DNA from: Rheinheimera oceanensis
GTDB lineage: Bacteria > Pseudomonadota > Gammaproteobacteria > Enterobacterales > Alteromonadaceae
Assembly (NCBI RefSeq): GCF_018831085.1
Contig: NZ_JAGPNM010000013.1
Location: 1-64,000, forward strand
Length of the DNA: 64,000 nt
Reading direction: 5' to 3'
Position 1 is the first letter of the stretch; every line of letters begins with the position of its first letter. Shown piece after piece: positions 16,671-25,281 of the stretch. Under the pieces are notes generated by a model. The model worked only from the letters and a program-made list of their open reading frames with translations, made no database searches and was not told where the DNA came from. The translations under genes were made by a program, and so were the position numbers.

Positions 16671-19202
16671 ATGTTTTCACTATCAGATGCAGCGCTTCGT
16701 AAAACCTTTTTTTTATGCTCAATGCTGTTTCCGCTAAGCGGCTTTGCTGCAGATGCGCCAAAAGTTAGCTGGCCAAAGGCCGACACGGCGTTAAAAACCG
16801 ATCCGGCGACAGAGCAGCAGCTTGATGCCTTACTGGCAAACATGAGCATAGAGCAGAAAGTGGCACAAATTGTCCAGCCGGAAATTGGCTATCTGAGTGT
16901 TGAGCAAATGCGCAAATATGGTTTTGGTTCTTACCTCAATGGCGGTAACACGGCCCCTTATGGTCAAAAACAGGCTGATGCCAAAACCTGGCTAAAATAT
17001 GCTGATGAAATGTATGCCGCTTCCGTCGACAGCAGCGAAGATGGCAGCAGTATTCCAACTATCTGGGGCACTGATGCTATGCATGGCCACAGCAATGTGT
17101 TTGGTGCCACGCTGTTTCCGCACAATATTGGCCTGGGAGCCGCCAGAGATGCAGAATTAATTCACCGCATTGGCCATGCCACTGCCAAAGAAGTGGCAGC
17201 AACCGGCATTGAGTGGATGTTTGCCCCTACCGTTGCCGTGGTAAGGGATGATCGCTGGGGCCGCACCTATGAAAGCTACGCTGAAGATCCTGAAGTTGTC
17301 GCCGCCTATGCCGGGCCTATGGTAACCGGGGTGCAAGGGAGTATTGGCGATGACTTTTTAAGCTTTTACCACCGTATTGCCACCGCCAAACACTTTATCG
17401 GCGATGGTGGTACCGAGAACGGCATTGATCGTGGCGATACCCTGACCGATGAGCAAAGCCTGCGCGATATTCATGCCGCCGGTTACTACACCGCGATAAG
17501 TAGCGGGGTGCAGTCGGTGATGGCGTCTTTTAACAGCTGGAACGGCAAGCGTGTGCATGGCGATCACTACCTGCTAACAGAAGTACTGAAGCAGCAAATG
17601 GGCTTTGACGGCTTTGTTATCAGTGACTGGAACGCGCATAAATTTGTAGATGGCTGCGATTTAGAGCAATGCGCCGCCGCCTTTAACGCCGGTGTGGATG
17701 TGATGATGGTGCCGGAGCACTTTGAAGCTTTTTATCACAATACCGTACAGCAGGTAAAAGACGGTGTTATTTCTGCAGCACGGCTTGATGATGCAGTTAG
17801 GCGGTTTTTGCGTGCCAAAATACGCTGGGGCGTATTTAAGCGTGGTAAACCTTCAACCCGGCCGGAATCTTTAAAGCCTGAGTGGTTTAATGCGCCTGAA
17901 CATCGTGAGTTGGCCAGAGAAGCAGTAAGAAAATCCTTGGTGTTGCTGAAAAACAACAATAACATTCTGCCTGTATCGGCAAAAAGCCGGGTACTGATAG
18001 CCGGTGACGGTGCCGACAATATTGCCAAACAGGCTGGCGGCTGGAGTGTGTCCTGGCAGGGTACAGATAACACTAATGCCGATTTTCCCAATGCTACATC
18101 AATTTACGCGGGCTTACGCCAGCAAATTGAAGCCGCAGGTGGTACGGTAGAACTCAGCGAAGACGGGCAATACAGCAGCAAGCCGGATGTGGCCATAGTG
18201 GTTATTGGCGAAGAGCCTTATGCAGAATGGTTTGGCGATATTCAGCAACTGGAATATCAGTACGGTGACAAGCGGGATTTGGCGCTGCTGCAAAGATTGA
18301 AGCAGCAAAATATTCCTGTGGTGACGGTGTTTTTAAGTGGCCGGCCGCTGTGGGTCAATAAAGAGCTGAACGCTTCTGATGCCTTTGTGGCGGCCTGGTT
18401 ACCCGGTTCGGAAGGGCAGGGTATTGCCGATGTGTTACTGACTGACAGCAAAGGCAATATACAGCATGACTTTAGCGGTAAGCTCAGTTTTTCCTGGCCA
18501 AAGTATGACGATCAGTATCTGCTTAATGTCAAAGATGCGCAGTACGAACCGTTGTTTGCTTATGGTTACGGCCTTACCTATGCCGACAACATCAGGCTGG
18601 CGCAGCTGTCAGAAGTGACCCGCGCTGTGCCAAAGCAACACAGCGGAGAACAGCTGCCGCTGTTTGTCAGAAATCTGGCAGACGGCCTGGTGTGGGCATT
18701 ATCAGACAGCACAACAGGGCAAAAAACGGTCAATGCCTCATCAGCGGTGAGTGGCGATGGTAAAAGTTTATCTATGCAGTCAGTTAATTTAGCCTATCAG
18801 GAAGATGGCCGTAAGTTTGTCTGGCAAACTGAGGGGGGCAATGCCAGTGCCAGCCTGAGATACACGGCGGCGCAGCCATTAACGGTGCTTGGTGACAGTA
18901 AATTTTTACAAATGAGTATCCGGCTTGATCAAATACCCGCTGCGGATGTCAGTATTGAATTAATGTGCCAGCAAAAGCGTTGTTTGCGCTCTGTGTCACT
19001 GCAGCCGCTGTTAAGTAGCCTTGAGCGCGGACAGTGGCATACTATCGCGTTGCCGTTACACTGCAAAGGTGCCAGGGCACCACAAGTAGCAGAAGACGCC
19101 GTAAGGTTAAGCACCAGGCAGCCGTTTAGTCTGGCGCTGGCAGATATCGCGTTGGTGAACAGCCTTGCTCAAACTGCACAGCTACTTGACTGCGCACAGT
19201 AA
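16671..19202 (+). CDS. Secreted GH3 exo-beta-glucosidase with C-terminal beta-sandwich
   Basis: An 843-residue family 3 glycoside hydrolase. A signal peptide (LFPLSGFAA) precedes the TIM-barrel domain, in which GFVISDWNAHK supplies the catalytic aspartate D319. IPTIWGTDAMHG and TAKHFIGDGGT are typical of the ExoP/CelD-like branch that removes glucose from beta-1,3/1,4 glucans. The second domain (VLLKNNNNILPV; GKLSFSWP) is the GH3 C-domain, and about 170 extra C-terminal residues form a probable galactose-binding-like sandwich as in ExoP. It should convert GH16 oligosaccharides to glucose, in the periplasm or outside the cell. Confidence 0.93.
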   Translation: MFSLSDAALRKTFFLCSMLFPLSGFAADAPKVSWPKADTALKTDPATEQQLDALLANMSIEQKVAQIVQPEIGYLSVEQMRKYGFGSYLNGGNTAPYGQKQADAKTWLKYADEMYAASVDSSEDGSSIPTIWGTDAMHGHSNVFGATLFPHNIGLGAARDAELIHRIGHATAKEVAATGIEWMFAPTVAVVRDDRWGRTYESYAEDPEVVAAYAGPMVTGVQGSIGDDFLSFYHRIATAKHFIGDGGTENGIDRGDTLTDEQSLRDIHAAGYYTAISSGVQSVMASFNSWNGKRVHGDHYLLTEVLKQQMGFDGFVISDWNAHKFVDGCDLEQCAAAFNAGVDVMMVPEHFEAFYHNTVQQVKDGVISAARLDDAVRRFLRAKIRWGVFKRGKPSTRPESLKPEWFNAPEHRELAREAVRKSLVLLKNNNNILPVSAKSRVLIAGDGADNIAKQAGGWSVSWQGTDNTNADFPNATSIYAGLRQQIEAAGGTVELSEDGQYSSKPDVAIVVIGEEPYAEWFGDIQQLEYQYGDKRDLALLQRLKQQNIPVVTVFLSGRPLWVNKELNASDAFVAAWLPGSEGQGIADVLLTDSKGNIQHDFSGKLSFSWPKYDDQYLLNVKDAQYEPLFAYGYGLTYADNIRLAQLSEVTRAVPKQHSGEQLPLFVRNLADGLVWALSDSTTGQKTVNASSAVSGDGKSLSMQSVNLAYQEDGRKFVWQTEGGNASASLRYTAAQPLTVLGDSKFLQMSIRLDQIPAADVSIELMCQQKRCLRSVSLQPLLSSLERGQWHTIALPLHCKGARAPQVAEDAVRLSTRQPFSLALADIALVNSLAQTAQLLDCAQ

Positions 19203-19263
19203 TTACAGTGATATCGTGCCTGGCAGGCCATATGCCCGGCACGATATTCTGCGCCAGGCAAGT

Positions 19264-19307
19264 GAAGTGGTATTGAAGTAATAGCGAAGTGAGATTGAAG
19301 TAATAGT
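19264..19307 (+). repeat. Tandem 22-bp duplication upstream of the sensor kinase
   Basis: GAAGTGGTATTGAAGTAATA and the next two bases (19264-19285) are followed immediately by a second 22-base copy (19286-19307) differing at only a few positions. The repeat ends 3 bases before the GTG start of the kinase gene, so it covers the leader and ribosome-binding area. It could be a slipped-strand duplication affecting expression. Confidence 0.7.
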
Positions 19308-19310
19308 GAC

Positions 19311-20381
19311 GTGATAAAGTTAGAATCAAAAACACAGCTGTTCTGGTTATGCCAATATTGTGGCTGGATAGCCTATGCTGTGCTTACCGAACTGATGATT
19401 AAAATGCCCGGCCAGGAGCCGTGGAGTATTCACTTGCCTCATTTGCTGCTGGATACCTGCTGCGGTTTTTTTATCACTTTGCTGTTAAGGAGGCTATATG
19501 CCTGGTTCAGGCTGGAACCGGCAGGTGTAAGTATTTGCTTGCATATTATCTGTTTACTGGCAGCGTCATTACTGTGGACCCAGTTTAAATGGCATAGCTT
19601 GCAGTGGTTTTATGGCAACTGGTGGCAGCAGATGACCTGGTTCGACTTTGGCACCTGGACATCAGCTTCATTAACCATGCTGGCAACCTGGACTGCCGGT
19701 TACTATGGTATTAAAGTCTATCTGGACAATGCTGAGCAAAAGCATAAAGCTGCAGAAGCGCTGCATCTGGCAAAAGAGTCACAGCTTAAAATGTTGCGCT
19801 ATCAGCTGAACCCGCATTTTATGTTTAACAGTATCAATGCTATTTGTACCCTTATTCTTAAGCAGCACAACGCCAATGCGGTAGCTATGCTGGAAAAACT
19901 CTGTGATTTTCTGCGCTACAGTTTATACACCGAGCCTTTGGCAAAAATAACAGTGCAGGAAGAAATCGCTATATTGCAAACCTATGTTGATATTGAACAA
20001 TGCCGTTTTCAAAGCAAACTTAATGTATGCATTAATGCAGACCAGGCCTGCCGCTCTGCTCTGATGCCATCGCTATTGCTGCAGCCGTTGGTTGAGAATG
20101 CGCTAAAACATGGCATCGGGCAAAAAAGTAATATTGCTATTACCGTTAACTTTAGCTGCGATGCCAGCCGGTTGCACATTAGTGTGAGTGATACTGGTAC
20201 CGGTTTTAACTTGTCAGCTCCAGCTTCAGGTGGCATTGGCATGAAAAATTGTCAGGAAAGGTTGCAGCTGATTTATCCGGGGGCCAGTGATTTTAACCTT
20301 GGTAACGACAAAAATGGTGGGGCACGGATCAGCATAGCTATCCCGCTGGAAACAGTTGAGAACACTAAATGCAGCCACTGA
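19311..20381 (+). CDS. LytS-type membrane sensor histidine kinase
   Basis: A 356-residue sensor kinase of the LytS/YehU class. Roughly residues 8-140 contain four hydrophobic segments (including FWLCQYCGWIAYAVLTELM and TSASLTMLATWTAGYYGIKV). A short coiled stretch leads to the His_kinase domain with LRYQLNPHFMFNSINAICTL, where H169 is the phosphorylation site. The ATPase region has LLLQPLVENALKHGI and DTGTGF. It starts with GTG and has a poor ribosome site inside a tandem repeat. It overlaps the regulator gene by 13 bases and follows the glucanase genes, so it probably senses or controls glucan use. Confidence 0.9.
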   Translation: MIKLESKTQLFWLCQYCGWIAYAVLTELMIKMPGQEPWSIHLPHLLLDTCCGFFITLLLRRLYAWFRLEPAGVSICLHIICLLAASLLWTQFKWHSLQWFYGNWWQQMTWFDFGTWTSASLTMLATWTAGYYGIKVYLDNAEQKHKAAEALHLAKESQLKMLRYQLNPHFMFNSINAICTLILKQHNANAVAMLEKLCDFLRYSLYTEPLAKITVQEEIAILQTYVDIEQCRFQSKLNVCINADQACRSALMPSLLLQPLVENALKHGIGQKSNIAITVNFSCDASRLHISVSDTGTGFNLSAPASGGIGMKNCQERLQLIYPGASDFNLGNDKNGGARISIAIPLETVENTKCSH

Positions 20382-21175
20382 AAACCTTGCTGGTAGATGA
20401 CGAATACAGTGCCATTGAAGGGCTGGCCATCAGGCTGGCGGCATTTCCGCAGATCAGCATCATCGGGCATGCCTGCAGTGTTGATGACGCTATGGCATTA
20501 ATCAGTGCATCGGCACCGGATTTGATTTTTCTCGATATAGAAATGCCCGGGAAGTCGGGTTTTGAGCTGATTAAACAGCTACAGCCAGAGTCATGCCCGG
20601 CTATTATTTTTGTTACCGCTTTTCATCAATATGCTGTTGAGGCGTTTGAAGTGCGGGCACTGGATTATTTGCTTAAACCGGTAAAGAAGGAGCGTTTGGC
20701 AGAAGCTATTGCCAGGGTATCCTCCCGGCCTGATAGTTCCGGCAATAAACATCATATGCTGGAAGTACGCGATATCGTACTAAATGGGCCCGGTGTGCGA
20801 CAGACTGAGCCCGGCAGTGGATACCGCATTGAGCAGGAGAAGCTGGTGATTCAGGATGGACACCATCCGGCACAATTGCTTCCCTATGCTGATATTTTGT
20901 GGATAGATGCTGCCGGCGACTATATGTGTGTGCATACCCAAGCCGATACCTTTGTGATGCGGGCCAGATTAAAAAGCCTGATCAACGACGTGCTGCCTGA
21001 TGGCTTTTTACGTATTCATAAGTCAACCATCGTTAACCTGCAACATGTAGCTAAACTCGAACCGTTAATCAATTCAGAGTACAACCTTATTTTAGGGAAT
21101 AATAAATCGCTGAAAGTCAGCAGAACCTATAGCAGGCAACTGAAAGAAAGCTTATCTGGCCACAAAGCAGGGTAA
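20369..21175 (+). CDS. LytTR-family response regulator
   Basis: A 268-residue response regulator. The receiver domain (residues 1-125) has the acidic pair D10-D11, the phospho-acceptor D56 in FLDIEMPGKSGFELI, and ALDYLLKPVKKERL with the conserved lysine. The C-terminal half is a LytTR DNA-binding domain (ILWIDAAGDYMCVHTQADTF; GFLRIHKSTIVNLQHVAKLE). It is cotranscribed and overlapping with the LytS-type kinase. LytTR regulators bind direct repeats in target promoters; the nearby TonB receptor promoter is the obvious candidate, but I could not define a site. Confidence 0.93.
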   Translation: MQPLKTLLVDDEYSAIEGLAIRLAAFPQISIIGHACSVDDAMALISASAPDLIFLDIEMPGKSGFELIKQLQPESCPAIIFVTAFHQYAVEAFEVRALDYLLKPVKKERLAEAIARVSSRPDSSGNKHHMLEVRDIVLNGPGVRQTEPGSGYRIEQEKLVIQDGHHPAQLLPYADILWIDAAGDYMCVHTQADTFVMRARLKSLINDVLPDGFLRIHKSTIVNLQHVAKLEPLINSEYNLILGNNKSLKVSRTYSRQLKESLSGHKAG

Positions 21176-21334
21176 ATTGAGCCCAGCGAAAGCAGGGTTA
21201 AAATAACCCAAGGGTCATAACTACTATGTTGGAAGAAAGTTTAATTGCAGATTTGATCACAGTTCTGCGGGGCGTCTGTGCGAATAACTCCAGAGCAACC
21301 TGCATAAACTGGCACGGCGGCTGGGGTTGAAATC

Positions 21335-21736
21335 ATGTGGCATATTACTAAGCTGTTTTTTTGGCGGCTGTTAGCGTTAACAAGTTTGATCCTGGGGCTT
21401 ATCGGTATTCCTTTACCCGGTTTGCCAACGGTACCCTTTATTCTGCTGAGTGCATGGTCAGCCGGTAAAGGCTGGCCGGCTTTAGAGCAGTGGCTGCTGG
21501 CACATTCGCGATTGGGCCCTCCGGTATTAGCCTGGCGCGCCCATGGTATAGTGCCGCGCCGTGCTAAATATCTGGCCGGCGGCATGATGACACTGAGCGC
21601 CGTACTGATTCAATTTTCAGCTGCGCCGGTAGTACTCAAGCTGTTGTTACCGCTGTTTTTGCTGTTGGTAGCATGCTGGTTGTGGCGCAGGCCTGAACAA
21701 ATAACACAGGATAAAAAATATGACAAAACTGTTTAG
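21335..21736 (+). CDS. YbaN-family (DUF454) inner membrane protein
   Basis: A 133-residue membrane protein matching the YbaN/DUF454 family in length and sequence: LGLIGIPLPGLPTVPFILLS is the conserved first hairpin, followed by the amphipathic PALEQWLLAHSRLGPPVLAW and two more helices near the C-terminus. The function of YbaN is unknown. A run of 34 sense codons precedes it on the same strand (21226-21330) but lacks a ribosome site and is not called as a gene. No operon partner is evident; a relic of a ThiF-like gene follows. Confidence 0.88.
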   Translation: MWHITKLFFWRLLALTSLILGLIGIPLPGLPTVPFILLSAWSAGKGWPALEQWLLAHSRLGPPVLAWRAHGIVPRRAKYLAGGMMTLSAVLIQFSAAPVVLKLLLPLFLLLVACWLWRRPEQITQDKKYDKTV

Positions 21737-21824
21737 CCCCCGCAGTTAAGTCAATAGCAAGCTATGCGCTAATACCATCAGCTAACGCCGTCAGCATTAG
21801 ATATTGGCACTGCTTACCTGCAGG

Positions 21825-21933
21825 GAGAGCTGCAGCATGCAGGCGCTGGAAGCGCTAAAAATTCTTACCGGAGTCGACATGCCGCTGTACGGTAAACCGC
21901 AATTATTTGATGCGCTGTCAGGCTGTCGCTACC
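21825..21933 (+). pseudogene. Relic of a ThiF/MoeB-family adenylyltransferase C-terminus
   Basis: The frame encodes SMQALEALKILTGVDMPLYG then KPQLFDALSG. This is the characteristic late segment of MoeB/ThiF/HesA adenylyltransferases (consensus GSMQALEALKxLxGxG followed by LLLFDALxG). Nothing upstream continues the fold, and the frame runs into the 3' end of the methyltransferase gene on the other strand. It is a short 3' fragment of a lost gene. Confidence 0.65.
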
Positions 21934-22595
21934 CAGCCACGGAACGAAAATGCGGCATAAAACAGTTCGATTTCTGTGAATCCTGCCTCGCCCAGTAGCT
22001 TTTCTTCTTCAGCTACGCTAAGCAGCGGTAATCGGTTGGCCATGTTCGTTGCTGAGGCCATGGCTTTTTGCCAATCAATATCTGAGCGGTCGGCAAAGGC
22101 GGCTGAGCGTGTCAACCAGCAATTGGCATTTGCACCTGACGCACTGTGGTGGGCGACAACAAGGCGGGCTGCTGGTTTTAATCTGCGCCGGATTTCTTGC
22201 AAAGTTTGCAGCCGCTCATTCCGGTTAAGGAAATGCAAAGTGAGCAAGCATGTTGCCCCATCGTATAAGGTTAAGGGGGCTGCATCGACAGTGCCCTCTA
22301 TCATCTTAGCCCGATGATTATAGGGTTCGATAGTGTTACGGGCCAGCCCGAGCATGGCTGCAGACGGGTCAACGCCAGTGAATTCCCACTCCTTCCGGGC
22401 GTGTGCCATTGCTTTAATTTCCATACCGCCGCCGGCCCCAACCACCAAAATATGCGCTGTTTGTTGTGCACGTTCACTAAGCAACAACATTGTCATCAAA
22501 TGCAGATCAGCCAGTCCCGGCACTTTTTGCGCTGCCTGCTCAGTATAGTTCGCAACCAGGGCTGGCTGTAAGAAGGGTTCTTGTAATGCGTTCAT
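21918..22595 (-). CDS. Class I SAM-dependent methyltransferase
   Basis: A 225-residue Rossmann-fold methyltransferase. Motif I is HILVVGAGGGMEIKAMA, the acidic loop FTGVDPSAAML, and the later strand ATCLLTLHFL fits motif IV. The start region (YTEQAAQKVPGLADLHLMTM) matches a group of small-molecule methyltransferases often found beside TetR or MerR regulators. Substrate is unknown. Its promoter region holds a perfect 7-3-7 palindrome (22673-22689), so it is likely under tight transcriptional control. It is divergent from the DinB gene. Its 3' end abuts the ThiF relic. Confidence 0.85.
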   Translation of the reverse strand: MNALQEPFLQPALVANYTEQAAQKVPGLADLHLMTMLLLSERAQQTAHILVVGAGGGMEIKAMAHARKEWEFTGVDPSAAMLGLARNTIEPYNHRAKMIEGTVDAAPLTLYDGATCLLTLHFLNRNERLQTLQEIRRRLKPAARLVVAHHSASGANANCWLTRSAAFADRSDIDWQKAMASATNMANRLPLLSVAEEEKLLGEAGFTEIELFYAAFSFRGWVATA

Positions 22596-22672
22596 GATAA
22601 TGTCCCCGGCGTTTCGTGGTTAGGCTGTCTGTTTTGTTAGATGATGCGTTGCAGCAAATAGACATAACTCAT

Positions 22673-22689
22673 GTATCATTTGATGATAC
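22673..22689. promoter_or_regulatory. Perfect palindrome GTATCAT-TTG-ATGATAC
   Basis: This 17-bp dyad lies about 80 bases upstream of the methyltransferase start (22595) in the divergent region shared with the DinB gene. Size and symmetry suit a dimeric regulator. No regulator gene is adjacent; which protein binds is unknown. The 303-base gap otherwise shows no gene. Confidence 0.65.
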
Positions 22690-22898
22690 GTATTGTGCTG
22701 TTGACTGTCAACAGACTAACGACTCTCGTACCCGCAGGGTGTTTAGTGCATTATTTAAGGTTTAGATACCAAACTATCCGATGTCTTACATGTGCTTCGC
22801 GGGTTCATATGTCAACGACGGTATAAAGTAAATGAGGCATTGGCAGAGGTTAAAGCCGCTGTCCAAAGTCAAAGTAATGCGGCAAGAGGAAGCAAAAA

Positions 22899-23429
22899 AT
22901 GGGTGCACATCAGCAGCAAATGCAGGGCTTTGCCAAATATAACCGCGAGTTTAACGACCGGCTGTATAAGTTGGTGGCGGGATTAAGCGATAGCGAGCGC
23001 AAAAAAGATCTGGGCGCCTTTTTCGGCTCCATTCACGGCACGCTAAATCATATTCTGCTGGCTGATCGCATCTGGCTGGGCCGTTTTGCCTCGGCCTTTC
23101 CTGCGATGGAGTCGTTGCAGCAGGCACAGCTGGTACAGCAGTTTAGCTCGCTGCGCGAAGAGTTATATGCTGATTTTACTGAGCTTAGTACGCAAAGGCA
23201 GGCTACCGATAAGGTGATTACACAGTTTGCTGATGAGCTAACCGATACGCAGCTGGCCAGTACCATGAAGTACCACAATTCACAGGGCTTGCAGCGTGAA
23301 CACCCAACCTGGGTAGCGGTGGCGCATATGTTTAATCACCAAACCCATCACCGTGGCCAGCTCAGTACGCTATTACATCAGCTGGGGCACGATGTAGGAG
23401 TTACCGATTTTGTTGCTTATGTAACCTGA
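22899..23429 (+). CDS. DinB-family protein
   Basis: A 176-residue DinB/YfiT-type four-helix-bundle protein. The metal-binding histidines are expected in GTLNHILLADRIWLGRF and in MFNHQTHHRGQLSTLLHQLG, both intact. The family includes thiol-dependent S-transferases (bacillithiol, mycothiol or glutathione), but many members are uncharacterised. The start at 22899 has GAGG about 9 bases upstream. A longer open frame just before it (22792) is in another frame and is not coding. Confidence 0.88.
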   Translation: MGAHQQQMQGFAKYNREFNDRLYKLVAGLSDSERKKDLGAFFGSIHGTLNHILLADRIWLGRFASAFPAMESLQQAQLVQQFSSLREELYADFTELSTQRQATDKVITQFADELTDTQLASTMKYHNSQGLQREHPTWVAVAHMFNHQTHHRGQLSTLLHQLGHDVGVTDFVAYVT

Positions 23430-23571
23430 AAAGGCCGCAGCAAGACGAACAAAACAGCCAGTTTAATTACCAGGTTGGTTTTTTCAGTTTCTCAGAATGG
23501 TGATAAGCCGTAAAACAGAATCGCCATTAGCAAATCAAACATTTGCCTTACCTGGCAAAATTGAACATACA

Positions 23572-23700
23572 TCAGCGAAACCGCCCGCGGTAGGCATTCG
23601 GGGCCGTTAGAAACTTACGCGCAAAGGCTCGCCTGAAGGCGTCGTTACTTTGATAGCAGCAGGCTTGTGCGACCTTGTCTATTGGCAATCTGTTAGCTTT
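23572..23700 (-). pseudogene. Relic of an AraC-family regulator C-terminus
   Basis: The minus strand encodes RLPIDKVAQACCYQSNDAFR followed by RAFARKFLTAPNAYRGRFR and a stop. This is the second helix-turn-helix of an AraC regulator (consensus IxxVAxxCGYxSxxxFxRAFxRxFGxSPxxYR). The preceding codons lose similarity, and there is no AraC N-terminal domain, so it is a decayed 3' fragment. It lies next to, but on the opposite strand from, the intact GlxA-type AraC gene at 23795. The 365-base gap between genes holds nothing else I can name. Confidence 0.7.
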
Positions 23701-23794
23701 AAACCTAAAAGTGGCCGAAAAAGTGAGTTTATTGTCCATTCGGTCGGAGGTTTGTTTGCTACAGTAGCCAAAATTATCTGGCGACGAGGGTGTT

Positions 23795-24754
23795 ATGGTT
23801 ACGGTAGGCATTATTATTTATCCGGATATTCAGGCACTGGATCTGGCCGGGGCGCTGGATTGCTTTGGTCAGGCGAACCAGGAACTGCTTGCAGCCGGAC
23901 AACAACCTTATTACCGTCATTGTATTATCGGGCTGAACACGGCACCGCTGTTTGCTGAAAATGGCCTGCAGTTAACCGCTCAATACTCACTGGATACTTG
24001 CCCGAAGCTGGACTACCTGATTATTCCAGGTGGGGCAGGTGCCAGAAAGCTAACGGCCAATCAGGATTTTATGCACTGGCTGTGTCAGCGCAGTATTGCC
24101 ACAGATAAGGTGTTATCTATCTGTACCGGCGCTTATTTGCTTGCGCACAGTGGCTTGGTTGACGGTTTGCCGCTGGCAACACATTGGCGCTTTGCCGCTG
24201 ATTTACAGACGCGATATCCAAAAGTGCAGGTAAACGCCACCGGGCTATATGTTAAATCGGGCAAATTTTACTCTTCCGGCGGCATGACCGCGGGTATAGA
24301 TTTATGTCTGGCGGTGATTGAACAAGATCTTGGCGTAGCCATTGCGCAGGCGGTCGCCCGGGAACTGGTGATGTACCTGCGTCGCAGTGGCGACCAATCA
24401 CAATATGCCAGCCCGTTAAAAATTCAGCACAGTGGCGAGCAGCGTTTTATCCGATTACAACAATGGTTGCTGGCTAATTTAACTAAACCCTTAACCGTAG
24501 CCGATATGGCTGAACAAGTTGCGCTGAGCGAGCGTCAGTTTCGCCGGGTATTTCGCGTCCGGTTTGCCATGGGGCCGGTACAGTATCTGCAGCAACTGCG
24601 GCTGGACAAAGCCCGCAGCTTACTGCTGTGTGACGGTTATAGTCTGCAGCGTATTTGTAGCGAAGTGGGTATCAAGGATCCGCGCAGCTTGATCCGCCTG
24701 TTTAATGCCGCTTTTGGCTGCACCCCCGGTGAGTACAGGCAGCACTTTTGTTAA
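23795..24754 (+). CDS. GlxA-type AraC regulator with DJ-1/PfpI domain
   Basis: A 319-residue regulator with an N-terminal DJ-1/PfpI-like domain (residues about 3-180; YLIIPGGAGARKL; VLSICTGAYLLAHSGLVDG with the cysteine elbow) and a C-terminal AraC DNA-binding domain (TVADMAEQVALSERQFRRVF; CSEVGIKDPRSLIRLFNAAF). This is the GlxA family architecture, which senses metabolites such as amino acid or quaternary amine derivatives in other bacteria. A GAGG site lies 6 bases before the ATG. Its target is not evident; the deaminase gene 86 bases downstream is one candidate. Confidence 0.92.
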   Translation: MVTVGIIIYPDIQALDLAGALDCFGQANQELLAAGQQPYYRHCIIGLNTAPLFAENGLQLTAQYSLDTCPKLDYLIIPGGAGARKLTANQDFMHWLCQRSIATDKVLSICTGAYLLAHSGLVDGLPLATHWRFAADLQTRYPKVQVNATGLYVKSGKFYSSGGMTAGIDLCLAVIEQDLGVAIAQAVARELVMYLRRSGDQSQYASPLKIQHSGEQRFIRLQQWLLANLTKPLTVADMAEQVALSERQFRRVFRVRFAMGPVQYLQQLRLDKARSLLLCDGYSLQRICSEVGIKDPRSLIRLFNAAFGCTPGEYRQHFC

Positions 24755-24840
24755 TGCTAATAAAGTTAACCCGTAGCAGCAGGTTCCAACATAGTTTCTG
24801 TAGTATTGTGTTGTGGTAACGGCTAACAACAGGAGCAAAT

Positions 24841-25281
24841 ATGACAGATATCTATATGCAGGCGGCTATCGCCCAGGCCAGAAAAAGTTTAGCGGAGGGC
24901 GGTATTCCGATTGGCTCGGTACTGGTTATTGATGGCAAGATTGTTGGCGCCGGCCATAACCAGCGGGTGCAAAAAGGCAGCTGTGTACTGCATGCTGAAA
25001 TGGATTGCCTGGAAAATGCCGGCCGCTTAAGCGCCGCCGATTACCGCCGTGCTACGCTGTACTCTACCTTATCACCCTGCGATATGTGCAGCGGTACGGT
25101 ATTGTTATACGGTATTCCAAAGGTGGTAATTGGTGAAAACCAAAGCTTTCAGGGGCCGGAGGCCTATGTGCAAAGCCGCGGCGTTGTTCTGGAGAACCAG
25201 CATAATGCCGAGTGCATCCAACTGATGCAGGATTTTATTGCTGCTAAGCCGCAGCTGTGGTTTGAAGATATTGGCGAATAA
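24841..25281 (+). CDS. Cytosine deaminase, yeast Fcy1-like
   Basis: A 146-residue zinc deaminase of the cytidine/deoxycytidylate deaminase fold. The zinc site is HAEMD plus TLSPCDMCSGTVLLYGIPKV. The closest recognisable pattern is the fungal cytosine deaminase Fcy1: GRLSAADYRRATLYSTLSPC, VVIGENQSFQGPE and the C-terminal PQLWFEDIGE all match that enzyme. It should therefore convert cytosine to uracil for pyrimidine salvage, unlike the unrelated bacterial CodA. A strong AGGAG site precedes the start. It sits alone downstream of the GlxA-type regulator, possibly under its control. Confidence 0.85.
   Translation: MTDIYMQAAIAQARKSLAEGGIPIGSVLVIDGKIVGAGHNQRVQKGSCVLHAEMDCLENAGRLSAADYRRATLYSTLSPCDMCSGTVLLYGIPKVVIGENQSFQGPEAYVQSRGVVLENQHNAECIQLMQDFIAAKPQLWFEDIGE

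Noticed and set aside
21226-21330. 34-codon frame (MLEESLIADLITVLRGVCAN...) just before ybaN
   Set aside because: No ribosome site and too short to judge; it could be a leader peptide, but nothing supports this.
22792-22986. 64-codon frame overlapping the DinB start
   Set aside because: It is in a different frame from the clear DinB gene and lacks its own ribosome site.
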